Below, one piece after another: positions 43,100 through 51,761 of a DNA stretch of 64,000 bases. Position 1 is the stretch's first letter. Every line of letters starts with the position of its first letter. The DNA lies in the NCBI RefSeq assembly GCF_019355555.1, contig NZ_CP072144.1, positions 186,001 to 250,000 on the forward strand, given 5' to 3'. Position numbers and translations under genes: made by a program. The DNA comes from Rhizobium sp. L51/94. GTDB lineage: Bacteria; Pseudomonadota; Alphaproteobacteria; Rhizobiales; Rhizobiaceae. Below the pieces are notes generated by a model, which was not told where the DNA came from, searched no databases, and saw nothing but the letters and a program-made list of their open reading frames with translations.

Positions 43100-43981
43100 A
43101 TGTCAATCACCACACTCGAAACCGGCATCGCGCCGATTTTCCGCGCCGGCACCTCGGATGCCGAGATCGAAGCAGCAGCGCTGAAGCTAATCGCCCGGCG
43201 CAAGCAGCTTGTCCTCTTCTGGCAGATCGCCATTCTCGTCATAACGATCGCGCTCTGGGAACTGACGTCACGTTTCAACATAATTGACCCGTTCTTCTAT
43301 TCCAGTCCGAGCTCCATCGCCTCGCGCCTCTACGAATGGGCGACCGAGGGCACGACCGAAGGTTCGCTCTGGTACAATCTCTGGGTCACCATGGAAGAAG
43401 CCCTTATCGGCTTCTTCGCAGGCTCGATCACCGGCGTCCTCGTCGGCGTCGGCCTTGGCCGCAACCGGTTCCTGGCCGACATCTTCTCGGTCTATATCAA
43501 GGCGATCAACTCGATCCCACGCGTCGTGCTTGCCCCGATCTTCATCATGATCATGGGCCTCGGCCTTGCGTCGAAGGTAGCGCTCGCATTCATCATGGTG
43601 TTTTTCGTAGTTTTCGCCAACGCCTTCCAGGGCGTGCGTGAAGCCGACCGCAACATGATTGCCAATGCCCGCATCCTCGGCGCCTCCGACTGGCAGGTAA
43701 CACGGGAAGTGATCGTGCCATCGGCGATGAGCTGGATCTTCGCCAGCCTGCATGTGTCCTTCGGCTTCGCGATCATCGGCGCCATCGTCGGCGAATTCGT
43801 CGGTGCGCGCTACGGCATCGGCCAGTTGATCTCGATTGCCAAGGGCACCTTCGATGCCGCCGGCATGTTTGCTGCAATCATCCTCGTTATGTTCGTCACA
43901 CTGATTGCCGAGTTCATCATGACGATGGTCGAGAACCGACTGGCCAAGTGGCGGCCACAGCAACATATGGATGCCCAATAG
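43100..43981 (+). CDS. ABC transporter permease, SsuC/TauC type
   Basis: Inner-membrane permease of 293 residues with about six helices and the BPD_transp_1 EAA loop (NMIANARILGASDWQVTREVIVPSAM near 195). It completes a three-gene importer with the preceding binding protein and ATPase. Preceded by GAGGGAGGA. A bidirectional terminator follows, separating it from the convergent two-component genes. Confidence 0.9.
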   Translation: MSITTLETGIAPIFRAGTSDAEIEAAALKLIARRKQLVLFWQIAILVITIALWELTSRFNIIDPFFYSSPSSIASRLYEWATEGTTEGSLWYNLWVTMEEALIGFFAGSITGVLVGVGLGRNRFLADIFSVYIKAINSIPRVVLAPIFIMIMGLGLASKVALAFIMVFFVVFANAFQGVREADRNMIANARILGASDWQVTREVIVPSAMSWIFASLHVSFGFAIIGAIVGEFVGARYGIGQLISIAKGTFDAAGMFAAIILVMFVTLIAEFIMTMVENRLAKWRPQQHMDAQ

Positions 43982-44004
43982 GCATCAGATCTTCCTATCT
44001 ATCC

Positions 44005-44036
44005 AGAAAGGGCCGGGCTCCAACCCGGCCTTTTCT
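44005..44036. terminator. bidirectional intrinsic terminator
   Basis: AGAAAGGGCCGGG, 6-nt loop, CCCGGCCTTTTCT: GC stem with A- and T-tracts on both sides, between the convergent permease and kinase genes. Confidence 0.85.
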
Positions 44037-45462
44037 ATGGCAGGACGACTGCCAGCGGCAGGCGAATGGTGACCAGCAGACCACCCGCCGAAGCCTCGCT
44101 GAGTTCGACCGTGCCGCCAGCGCCGTCAACGACCTCGCGCACGATGGCCAGGCCGAGACCGCTTCCTTCCGATTCAGTGCCCATCACCCTGTAAAACCTT
44201 TCGAACACCGGTCCACGCTCCGATTCCGCGATGCCTGGACCGTCGTCCTCGACCGTCAGGATCGCCGTCGCACCATCGCGCTGCACGCAAACGGTGACGA
44301 CGCCGCCCTCGCGACAGCCGTAACGCAACGCATTGTCGACCAGATTGACCAGCATCTCGCGCAGCATCGTGCCGTCGCCCTCGACATGCACTGGCCCTTC
44401 GGCCTCCAGGCCCAGATCGATGTGACGGCGCAGCGCTTCCTCCGCCTGGCTTTCCAGCACCTGACGAGCAGTGGCGGCGAGATCGATGACATCGCTGCGT
44501 GGGCGTCGACTGCCGGGCTCGGCGCGCGACAGCGTCAGCAGCTGGCTGGCAAGGCGCGTTACCTGTCGGGTGCTCAAACGCAACGCCTGCAGCGCCTCGT
44601 CGCGCTTCGTCTGGTCGCCTTCACGCGCGGCGACGCTTGCCTGCGTCGAAATCAGCGCCAACGGCGTGCGCAGCTGGTGCGCGGCATTGGAGACAAACCG
44701 GCGCTGGGCCGCCATCTGGTTCTGTACCCGCTCCATATGGTCGTTGAGCGCATGGACGAGGGGTTGCAGCTCGCTCTGCACCATATCGGGCGACAGCGGA
44801 TCTAGCCGATTGCGACCGCGTTCCCTGACTGCATCGCGCAGCCTGAGCACCGGCGCCAGCCCCCGCTGCAGGCCGATGATCGTTACCAGGCTGGCGATCA
44901 CCACCAGCGCCAGCTGCTTGGTGAAATCCGAAAGCCAAAGGCGGCGGCGCATGGCGTATTGGCTGTTATGGGTGACGGCCACCGTCACCGAAATGGTCCC
45001 GTCCTCGCCGAGACCGACGATCGGGTGGATCAAGGTCATGGCCCGCACCGGATCGCCGCGGAAGACGCCGTCCTCGGCCAGCTGCGGGGCCTTCGGCTGC
45101 GGCAGGTCCGGCAGGCCGGCCACAAGGCCGCCCCAGGCGGTGATGACCTGATAGAACACCCGGTCGCCGAAACCGGTATCGAACATCTCGAGTGCTGCCG
45201 GCGGGATGTTGGCCTCGACCGTGCCTGATGCATCGACCCGCATCGCCTCGGCGATCACCCGCGTCGCGGCAAGCAGCGTGTGATCGGTGACGAGATCGGC
45301 CGTGGCCTCCGCCGACTTGTAGCTTAGATAGAGATTGACGCAGATAACGCCGGCGAGCGTCAGCAACACCCATGTCAGCAGCTGGACGCGCAGACTGTCG
45401 CGCAATCTTGCGAATACTCGGGTTGGCCTTGCAAAGAAGCCGGTGTCGCCCTCACTCCGCAT
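44035..45462 (-). CDS. sensor histidine kinase, TctE-like
   Basis: Membrane kinase of 475 residues: TM1 about 26-47, a periplasmic 2CSK_N-type sensor domain about 48-180, TM2 about 183-200, then HAMP. HisKA has H262 in VSNAAHQLRTPLALI. HATPase has the N-box MLVNLVDNALRYG, G1 TVEDDGPGI and G2 GSGLGLAIVREV. The design matches TctE kinases that sense tricarboxylates and similar metabolites. Start ATG 45462 overlaps the end of the response-regulator gene by 11 bp. It may control the convergent NMT1-type importer, but no site shows this. Confidence 0.88.
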   Translation of the reverse strand: MRSEGDTGFFARPTRVFARLRDSLRVQLLTWVLLTLAGVICVNLYLSYKSAEATADLVTDHTLLAATRVIAEAMRVDASGTVEANIPPAALEMFDTGFGDRVFYQVITAWGGLVAGLPDLPQPKAPQLAEDGVFRGDPVRAMTLIHPIVGLGEDGTISVTVAVTHNSQYAMRRRLWLSDFTKQLALVVIASLVTIIGLQRGLAPVLRLRDAVRERGRNRLDPLSPDMVQSELQPLVHALNDHMERVQNQMAAQRRFVSNAAHQLRTPLALISTQASVAAREGDQTKRDEALQALRLSTRQVTRLASQLLTLSRAEPGSRRPRSDVIDLAATARQVLESQAEEALRRHIDLGLEAEGPVHVEGDGTMLREMLVNLVDNALRYGCREGGVVTVCVQRDGATAILTVEDDGPGIAESERGPVFERFYRVMGTESEGSGLGLAIVREVVDGAGGTVELSEASAGGLLVTIRLPLAVVLP

Positions 45463-46120
45463 GGCGCAACATATAGCCGAGGCCGCGCAGGGTGGCGATC
45501 TGGACGCTGCTGCCCTCCAGCTTCTTGCGGACGCGATGCACATAGATCTCGATGGCGCTCGGATCGGCAGCGTCATCAAACCCGAAGACGCTTTCCGACA
45601 AGCGGTCCTTGCTGACTGTCACGCCGACCCGCATCACAAGATGCTCCAGAACGGAGTGTTCGCGCGGCGTCAGTGCAAGGAGATCGCCCGCCAGCTTGAA
45701 CTGGCGCGTCCCGCCGTCGAAGAACAGATCTCCGACGACAATCTCGGGTGCTGCCCGGTCGTGACCGCGGCGCACCAGCGCGCGGATGCGGGCTTCGAGC
45801 TCCGGCATCTCAAAGGGCTTTGCGAGGTAGTCGTCAGCGCCGCTATCCAATCCGGCAACGCGACCGTCGAGGCTTGCGTTCGCCGTCAGGATAATGACGG
45901 GCACCTTGTTGCCGCCCTGCCGCAGGCGCTTGAGCAGCGTCAAACCATCGAGCTTCGGCAATGAAAGATCGAGAACGACGGCGGCATAAAAGGCAACTTT
46001 CAGCGAATGCTCGGCATCTTCGCCATCATGGACGATGTCGACGGCATAATGCGCCTGTCTCAGCGCCTTGCCGAGCCAGGATGCGAGTTCGCGATTGTCT
46101 TCGACCAGGAGAATCCTCAT
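45452..46120 (-). CDS. OmpR-family response regulator, TctD-like
   Basis: Regulator of 222 residues with receiver D51 (AVVLDLSLP), T79-type switch residue and K101 (DDYLAKPF). The winged helix (about 125-220) ends RGLGYMLRHAE. Cognate partner of the overlapping kinase gene downstream. No phased direct repeats like those of the envelope island are seen in its upstream gap (46121-46190). Confidence 0.9.
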   Translation of the reverse strand: MRILLVEDNRELASWLGKALRQAHYAVDIVHDGEDAEHSLKVAFYAAVVLDLSLPKLDGLTLLKRLRQGGNKVPVIILTANASLDGRVAGLDSGADDYLAKPFEMPELEARIRALVRRGHDRAAPEIVVGDLFFDGGTRQFKLAGDLLALTPREHSVLEHLVMRVGVTVSKDRLSESVFGFDDAADPSAIEIYVHRVRKKLEGSSVQIATLRGLGYMLRHAE

Positions 46121-46190
46121 CCGGCGACTATAAGGCCAAGCTCGCCATATGACGAGAGCCGGCACCGCTGGCCTGCCTGCCGTCCGAGTT

Positions 46191-46916
46191 CTAGGACGAC
46201 ACGGCGGGCAGGCTGTCGGCACCGTTGTGAAGCCGGAGCGCCAGCCGCAGCATGAAGGGCATGGGCGTCCACCATCCCGTGGTGAGACCCGCGCGCCGCA
46301 GCATGGCCGCAGTCCATGTATTGCAGCCCGCAATCACATTGAAATACCCGTTGGCCTCGTAAAACGCGTCGTAGGGACCGTAGGCGAAGCCATTCAAAAC
46401 GGAAGGGGCGCCGGCGCTTTCAGCAAAGCTCCGACGTACCGCCTTGCGCAGCTCTGCCATGCCGGCGTCATCGAGATTGACCGTCATGGCATAGGGGCTG
46501 CCCACCGGAATTTCTCCGCCGAGTTCCACATGCATGACGGAGCGATCAAGGGTCAGGCTTTTCAGCACTGGAATGGTCTTCAGCTCCGACCATGTCGGCG
46601 TCTCCGTGTAGAACGCCCGCCCGCCCCATCCGAAGATGACATAGCGGACACCATCGAGTTTAAAATCGAGACCGGCGGATGGCAGGAAGTCGAACTCGCT
46701 GCGAAGTTCGTCATCGACTGGAATGGCGATATCGGTGTGGATAGGGTTGCTGAGGATCAGTATGCGATGGTTTCTGGATGCGTCGGCGACATCTCGGGCA
46801 GGCGGGTGGGGTACGAGCACGCCGAGTATGCCGCAAGCAACGACCACACCGGCCAGGATTGCGACGACCCGCAAAAATTTCAAAAGCAAACGCATGACCG
46901 TCTCTATCCAGCCCAC
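46191..46916 (-). CDS. DUF2459 / TIGR02117 family protein
   Basis: Protein of about 241 residues with one N-terminal membrane helix (about 10-35) and a periplasmic domain of the DUF2459 family, sometimes found near urease genes but of unknown function. Features include NPIHTDIAIPVDD near 60, FGWGGRAFYTETPTW near 95 and AGCNTWTAAMLRRAGL near 205. Cys, His and Asp positions resemble NlpC/P60-like or other papain-fold proteins, though activity is unproven. Start GTG-type at 46916 or ATG 46895 (MRLLLKFLRV). No urease genes are in the window. Confidence 0.82.
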   Translation of the reverse strand: MGWIETVMRLLLKFLRVVAILAGVVVACGILGVLVPHPPARDVADASRNHRILILSNPIHTDIAIPVDDELRSEFDFLPSAGLDFKLDGVRYVIFGWGGRAFYTETPTWSELKTIPVLKSLTLDRSVMHVELGGEIPVGSPYAMTVNLDDAGMAELRKAVRRSFAESAGAPSVLNGFAYGPYDAFYEANGYFNVIAGCNTWTAAMLRRAGLTTGWWTPMPFMLRLALRLHNGADSLPAVSS

Positions 46917-46999
46917 TCGTCCCGTCAGCGAAACGCTTGTTGCACAGGCGCTCGATAACCTCCAGCACCCTTGGCAGGAGCGCCTTCACCGCAATGAAA

Positions 47000-47023
47000 A
47001 GCCCCGCTCGTGAAAGCGGGGCT
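47000..47023 (-). terminator. intrinsic terminator
   Basis: AGCCCCGCT, 6-nt loop, AGCGGGGCT, then TTTTC on the minus strand, 24 bp past the stop of the small secreted protein gene at 47047. Confidence 0.85.
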
Positions 47024-47046
47024 GAAGCGGTTGGTATATTTTTCGA

Positions 47047-47373
47047 TCAGGTTTCCGGGCAACCGGGGCGATTGGCGAAGGTGATGCGGTCGAGACCCTC
47101 TTCCGTCATGCCTTCGACCACCACGCGGCGATCGGTGACGCGAACGATGCGCGGATGACGGTATCCTTCGTCGCGCGCAGCGGCCATGGCTTCGCGGGGG
47201 CTGCACTCGCCGCGTGGGCCGTGGTCGCGGTCCTGGTCACGGATGACCGGACGTATGCCGTTCGGGCCAACCTGGATGTCGAGGTTCTGGGCGCTTGCAA
47301 TGGTCGCCGAGCCGACGAGAATGCTGCCGGCGAGAGCCAGGCCGAGGCCGGCGATAGAAAGCATCTTGGACAT
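47047..47373 (-). CDS. small secreted hypothetical protein, 108 residues
   Basis: Exported protein with a signal peptide (ends ASAQ near residue 29). The charged mature domain contains two Cys and a pattern GECSPREAMAAARDEGYRHP followed by a beta-rich segment, reminiscent of PepSY-like or small rhizobial exported proteins. The ATG at 47373 follows GGGAG; in-frame upstream starts lack one. Ends at a good terminator. Function unknown. Confidence 0.7.
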   Translation of the reverse strand: MSKMLSIAGLGLALAGSILVGSATIASAQNLDIQVGPNGIRPVIRDQDRDHGPRGECSPREAMAAARDEGYRHPRIVRVTDRRVVVEGMTEEGLDRITFANRPGCPET

Positions 47374-47644
47374 GTTTGAACTCCCTATGCGTATATCGAG
47401 CCGATTTCGGCTGAGTATCACAGGGTCTGTAACCCGCCGTTGGAACAAAGGTTCCGATGCAAGGTCACACTTGTTCACTAATTCGTGACTGCAAGGGAGC
47501 CTTATTAAATGTCGAAAAGTCGTTCGCGGCCGAGTGGCAGGTCTGCGTCAAGAAATCCGCCCAATCGCTTGCCCTAGCGACGCTGTCGTTGACAACAAGG
47601 CGCGCTGCTGCACTGTAGACAGAGGATGATTCAAGGAGACGCTC

Positions 47645-49003
47645 GTGACCTATAAAGCCAATTCCGTCGAGGCGCGCGATGCCGCCTACCACATGCATTC
47701 CTATACGAACGCGCGGAAGAACGAGGCCGAAGGGCCACTGGTCATCGAGCGCGGCGAAGGCATCTATGTCTACGACAACGAGGGCAAGAAATACATCGAA
47801 GGCATGTCCGGCCTCTGGTGCGTCGGCGTCGGCTTTGGCGAAAAGCGACTTGTCGAGGCTGCGGCCCGGCAGATGGAGAAGCTGCCCTACTATCACACCT
47901 TCACGCAGAAGAGCCACGCACCCTCCGTCGACCTGGCCGAAAAGCTGATCAGCATGGCGCCTGTGCCGATGTCGAAGGCGTACTTCACGAATTCAGGCTC
48001 TGAAGCCAACGATACCGTCGTCAAGATGATCCGCTATCGCGCCAATGCGCTGGGCCTTCCCGCCAAGAAGAAGATCATCTCCCGCGTCAAAGGCTATCAC
48101 GGCGTAACGCTTGCGAGCGCCAGCCTGACGGGACTGCCGAACAACCATCGCTCGTTCGACCTGCCGATGCCGGGTATCCTGCATACGGGCTGCCCGCACT
48201 ACCGCGTCTTTGCCAAGCCCGGCGAAAGCGAGCTGGCCTTTTCGGCGCGGCTGGCCGCAGAGCTCGAAGAAATCATCATGGCCGAAGGGCCGGAAACGAT
48301 CGCAGCCTTCATCGGCGAACCGCTGATGGGCGCCGGTGGCGTCATCGTGCCGCCGGAAGGCTACTGGAGCGCCATTCAGGCAGTGCTTGCCAAGCATGAC
48401 ATCCTGCTGATCGCCGACGAGGTGATCTGCGGTTTCGGACGTACCGGCAACATGTTCGGATCGATCACATACGATATGCGCCCCGACATCATGACCCTGT
48501 CGAAGCAGCTTTCCTCATCTTACCTGCCGATCTCGGCATTGCTGATCAACGACCGGGTCTACCAGCCGATAGCCGACGAATCCAAAGTCATCGGCACCTT
48601 CGGTCATGGCGTGACGGCCGCCGGCCATCCCGTTGCTGCGGCGGTGGCGCTGGAGAACCTGGCGATCATCGAGGAGCGCGATCTGGTTGGCAACGTCCGC
48701 GATCTCAGCGGCAACTTCCTGTCGCGCCTCAAGGGCCTGGCCGAACACCCACTGGCAATCGAAGCCCGTGGCGCCGGCCTGATCGGTGCGCTGGAGCTTG
48801 CGCCCCGCGAAGGCTTTGCACCCGGCATGCTCGGACCGAAACTGTTTGCCATCCTGCAGAACAACGGACTGATTGCCAGGGCCATCGGCGATTCGCTGGC
48901 GCTGTGCCCGCCGATGATCACCACGCAGAGCCAGATCAACGATATCTTCGACATCTTCGAGCGCTCGATCGAAGAGTTCCAGACGGAACTGTCGACCCAC
49001 TGA
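47645..49003 (+). CDS. class III PLP-dependent aminotransferase (omega-transaminase family)
   Basis: Cytoplasmic enzyme of 452 residues transferring an amino group between an amine or omega-amino acid and a keto acid. PLP site: GSEAND near 118-123, YHG at 151-153, D258 (LLIADEVICGFGRTG) and Schiff-base K287 (MTLSKQLSSSYLP). The full family fold is present. The start is a GTG preceded by AAGGAGA. Close relatives are annotated as putrescine, beta-alanine-pyruvate or taurine transaminases; the substrate is open. A GhrA-like dehydrogenase gene follows about 100 bp downstream and may act on the keto or hydroxy acid product. Confidence 0.87.
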   Translation: MTYKANSVEARDAAYHMHSYTNARKNEAEGPLVIERGEGIYVYDNEGKKYIEGMSGLWCVGVGFGEKRLVEAAARQMEKLPYYHTFTQKSHAPSVDLAEKLISMAPVPMSKAYFTNSGSEANDTVVKMIRYRANALGLPAKKKIISRVKGYHGVTLASASLTGLPNNHRSFDLPMPGILHTGCPHYRVFAKPGESELAFSARLAAELEEIIMAEGPETIAAFIGEPLMGAGGVIVPPEGYWSAIQAVLAKHDILLIADEVICGFGRTGNMFGSITYDMRPDIMTLSKQLSSSYLPISALLINDRVYQPIADESKVIGTFGHGVTAAGHPVAAAVALENLAIIEERDLVGNVRDLSGNFLSRLKGLAEHPLAIEARGAGLIGALELAPREGFAPGMLGPKLFAILQNNGLIARAIGDSLALCPPMITTQSQINDIFDIFERSIEEFQTELSTH

Positions 49004-49024
49004 TTTAGCCTCCGTACCCTCTCT

Positions 49025-49057
49025 TTCTGTCGACGATCGCCCTGATGGTCGACAGAA
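49025..49057. repeat. inverted repeat between aminotransferase and dehydrogenase genes
   Basis: TTCTGTCGAC and GTCGACAGAA, a perfect 10-bp inverted repeat with a 13-nt spacer. It could be a hairpin at the transcript end or an operator; no T-run follows. Confidence 0.5.
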
Positions 49058-49103
49058 GGGCGAGCGCGTGCGCACGGACAGCAGCCAAGACCAGGATGGA
49101 ATG

Positions 49104-50027
49104 ATGAAACGCCTACTGATTGCCGAAGGCAGCGAAGAGCTGGCTGCCCTCTTCAAAGCGGCACTTCCCGCCCACGAGATCCTCATCGACATGCCGCAGC
49201 TGGGCGAAGCGCCGATCGACTATCTCGTCGTCGGCCGTCCGAAGGCCGGCCTGATGGTCGCATTGCCGGAGGTGAAGCTTATCCTCAGCCTTAACGCAGG
49301 CATCGAGCACCTGCTGCGTTCCGGCGAAATCGCCGAGAAGACGCCGATCGTGCGGATGGTGGACGATGGGCTGGCGGAAGGGATGACGGAATGGGTACTG
49401 GCAGAGGCGCTGTCCTGGCACCGCAACATCCGCCTCTACGAACGGTTCCAGCGCGAATTGCGCTGGCAGCCGCAAGCCGAAAAGCTGGCCCATGAGCGCA
49501 TCGTGACCATCCTCGGCGCCGGTGCATTGGGAACACCCGTTGCGAGGCACTTCGTCGCCTTCGGGTTCAAGACGCGCGTCTGGAGCCGCAGCGGCCGCAC
49601 TGTCGAGGGTGCGCAATCCTTTGCCGGCAGGGATAGCCTGGTGGCTGCAGTCACCGGCGCCGATGTTCTCGTCAATCTTTTACCCCTGACGTCAGAGACG
49701 GAAAACATCGTCGGTTCCGACCTGTTCAACGCCCAGGCCAGAGGTGGCTTTTTCATCAACGGCGCGCGAGGCGGCCATGTCGTCGATGCCGACCTGGTTG
49801 CTGCCGTCGACAGCGGCCAGCTCAGCGGCGCCGTCCTCGACGTCTTCCGCATCGAGCCGTTGCCCGAGAGCGATCCATTCTGGCGACATCCCGATATCCG
49901 GGTCAGCCCGCATGTGGCGGCGCCCACCCATCCGCGCATCGCCGTACTGGAAATAGCCCGCAACGTCATGCGTTTCGAGCGCGGCGAGGCCATTCCGCAC
50001 CTGGTCGACAAGACGCGCGGCTACTGA
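49104..50027 (+). CDS. D-2-hydroxyacid dehydrogenase, GhrA-like (glyoxylate/hydroxypyruvate reductase)
   Basis: Cytoplasmic NAD(P)H-dependent reductase of 307 residues. Nucleotide motif VTILGAGALGTPVARHF; catalytic Arg in INGARGGHVVD, Glu in RIEPLPESDPFW and His in VSPHVAAPTHP. Length and the short N-terminal domain match the GhrA group. AGGA favours ATG 49104 over 49101. It follows the aminotransferase gene on the same strand. Confidence 0.83.
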   Translation: MKRLLIAEGSEELAALFKAALPAHEILIDMPQLGEAPIDYLVVGRPKAGLMVALPEVKLILSLNAGIEHLLRSGEIAEKTPIVRMVDDGLAEGMTEWVLAEALSWHRNIRLYERFQRELRWQPQAEKLAHERIVTILGAGALGTPVARHFVAFGFKTRVWSRSGRTVEGAQSFAGRDSLVAAVTGADVLVNLLPLTSETENIVGSDLFNAQARGGFFINGARGGHVVDADLVAAVDSGQLSGAVLDVFRIEPLPESDPFWRHPDIRVSPHVAAPTHPRIAVLEIARNVMRFERGEAIPHLVDKTRGY

Positions 50028-50122
50028 CGCGCCGGAGCAATGCGGGCCGGAAATAGCGCTGCAGCATACCCATCCCGTTTATGTGGATGAATGAGCAATA
50101 TTTTCCAAGTCGCGGCCAGCGA

Positions 50123-50161
50123 TGCCAATCCATACCTCGTATCGCGAGGTGGGTTGGCATA
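50123..50161 (+). repeat. stem-loop upstream of the sulfate-binding protein gene
   Basis: TGCCAA...ACCTCG pairs with CGAGGT...TTGGCA, a long interrupted stem of about 12-14 pairs, followed by TAATTTTG, 38 bp before the ATG. It may be the terminator of the upstream dehydrogenase gene or a regulatory leader element; not distinguishable by eye. Confidence 0.5.
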
Positions 50162-50198
50162 ATTTTGCGGCATAGTTCAGAATTTCCCGGGGGTTTTC

Positions 50199-51200
50199 AT
50201 GTATCGGTCCTTGATGTTCGGCGCAGCCTTGGCTGCTGCTCTTTCCGGCGCGGCTATGGCCGAAACGCCGGACAAGATCCTCAACGCATCCTACGATGTT
50301 TCCCGCGAGCTTTTCGTCGCGGTCAACAAGGCATTCGTCGCCAAATACAAGGCCGACACCGGCCGGGACATCACGGTCAAGCAGTCCCATGCCGGATCTT
50401 CCGCACAAGCGCGTGCCGTCATCGAGGGACTGGATGCCGACGTGGTGACGTTCAACCAGGTGACCGATATTGACCACCTCGCCGAAAAGGGCGCTGTATC
50501 CGCGGATTGGAAGCAGCAGTTTCCGAACGGCGCCTCGCCCTTCTACTCCTTTCCGTCCTTCCTGGTGCGGGCCGGCAACCCGAAGAACATCAAGAACTGG
50601 GACGATCTGGTGCGTGACGACGTCAAGGTCGTCTTTCCCAACCCGAAGACATCGGGCAATGCCCGCTACACCTATCTTGCCGCCGTCGCCTTCGCCAAGC
50701 AGGCCTATGGCAACGATGATGCGAAGGTGGCTGCCTTCGCCAAGAAGCTGTTCAGCAACGTACCGGTCTTCGACACCGGCGGTCGCGCTGCAACAACCAC
50801 CTTCGTCGAACGCGACATCGGCGACGTGCTGGTGACATTCGAGGCGGAGACGCGCGGTATCGCCAAACAGTTCGGCGCCGACAAGGTCGCCGTGGTGACG
50901 CCCGCAGTCAGCCTGCTGGCGGAATTCCCGGTCGCCATCGTCAACAAGGTCGTCGACAAGCGTGGCTCCCGCGACGTAGCCAAATCCTACCTCGACTTTC
51001 TCTACACAGGCGATGGCCAGCGGATCCTGGCGCAAAACGGCAACCGCGTGAACGATCCCGCCGTCACCGCCGAGTTCAAGGCCGATTTCCCCGACGTCAA
51101 GCTGCTGAAGGTCGAAGACGTCTTTGGCTCATGGGACAAGGTTCAGAAAGAATATTTCGCGGACGGCGGCCTGCTCGACCAGTCGTTCGGCAAGCACTGA
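50199..51200 (+). CDS. sulfate/thiosulfate ABC transporter substrate-binding protein
   Basis: Periplasmic protein of 333 residues in the Sbp/CysP family. Signal peptide 1-21 (AAMA), then the family start ILNASYDVSRELFVAVNKAF, QSHAGSSAQARAVIEGLDAD (oxyanion-binding loop) and FPNPKTSGNARYTYLAAV. It is an orphan: no CysT/CysW/CysA genes are nearby, so it must use a transporter elsewhere. A strong terminator follows. Confidence 0.9.
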   Translation: MYRSLMFGAALAAALSGAAMAETPDKILNASYDVSRELFVAVNKAFVAKYKADTGRDITVKQSHAGSSAQARAVIEGLDADVVTFNQVTDIDHLAEKGAVSADWKQQFPNGASPFYSFPSFLVRAGNPKNIKNWDDLVRDDVKVVFPNPKTSGNARYTYLAAVAFAKQAYGNDDAKVAAFAKKLFSNVPVFDTGGRAATTTFVERDIGDVLVTFEAETRGIAKQFGADKVAVVTPAVSLLAEFPVAIVNKVVDKRGSRDVAKSYLDFLYTGDGQRILAQNGNRVNDPAVTAEFKADFPDVKLLKVEDVFGSWDKVQKEYFADGGLLDQSFGKH

Positions 51201-51216
51201 TAGACCTCCAGAACGA

Positions 51217-51246
51217 ACAAACCCGCCGGGCGACCGGCGGGTTTGT
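51217..51246 (+). terminator. intrinsic terminator of the sulfate-binding protein gene
   Basis: ACAAACCCGCCGG-GCGA-CCGGCGGGTTTGT, a perfect 13-bp stem with a tetraloop, 17 bp past the stop. The A/T flanks make it usable in both directions. Confidence 0.85.
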
Positions 51247-51268
51247 CATGACTGCCTGCAGTAGCCGA

Positions 51269-51595
51269 TCAAGGAATGATCTGCATTACCTTGCGGCTTG
51301 AGGGCTCAACGATCACCCGCTGGTTGTTGACGATCGCATAGGCGTAATTCGCATTGTCCGGCACCGGCACCAGGATCACATGCGACGAGAGCGCCTGCCC
51401 AACGACCACGGGCTCCTCGACAAGTGCTGTCGACACCGGGTTAGGCTGCCCCTCGACAAACGAGACCACCGCACCCGGAGGCGCAGCCATCGTCTCGACA
51501 CCAGCCGCACCCGCACCGGATGCACTCGCTGCGTAGCCGATAACGGTAAGAGTTGTAAGCGCAAGAGCGCCTGAGACTATCAGGGCCTTAACCAT
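51269..51595 (-). CDS. small secreted protein, DUF1236-like
   Basis: Exported 108-residue protein with a signal peptide (to about residue 24) and a C-terminal DUF1236-type segment (NYAYAIVNNQRVIVEPSSRK). Such proteins are abundant in rhizobia; their function is unknown. Convergent with the sulfate-binding protein gene across the terminator. Confidence 0.75.
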   Translation of the reverse strand: MVKALIVSGALALTTLTVIGYAASASGAGAAGVETMAAPPGAVVSFVEGQPNPVSTALVEEPVVVGQALSSHVILVPVPDNANYAYAIVNNQRVIVEPSSRKVMQIIP

Positions 51596-51761
51596 CGTAT
51601 GCTCTCCAAAATGGAATTGTCATAACGAGAACGGTTGTGGAGCCCTGTACGTTCCACCCCGGACGCTCAGGAGCCATCACGCTTTGCGATGGCTGTTATG
51701 GGAGGTGAAGGAGGGGGTGGCGCGGGAGTCTCGGGTGAGCGCGATCGGCCAACAGCGGCCA

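Noticed and set aside
50150..50175. Sigma-54 promoter before the sulfate-binding protein gene
   Set aside because: TTGGCATAATTTTGC has GG and GC elements, but only 9 bases lie between them instead of 10, and no activator gene or enhancer is seen.
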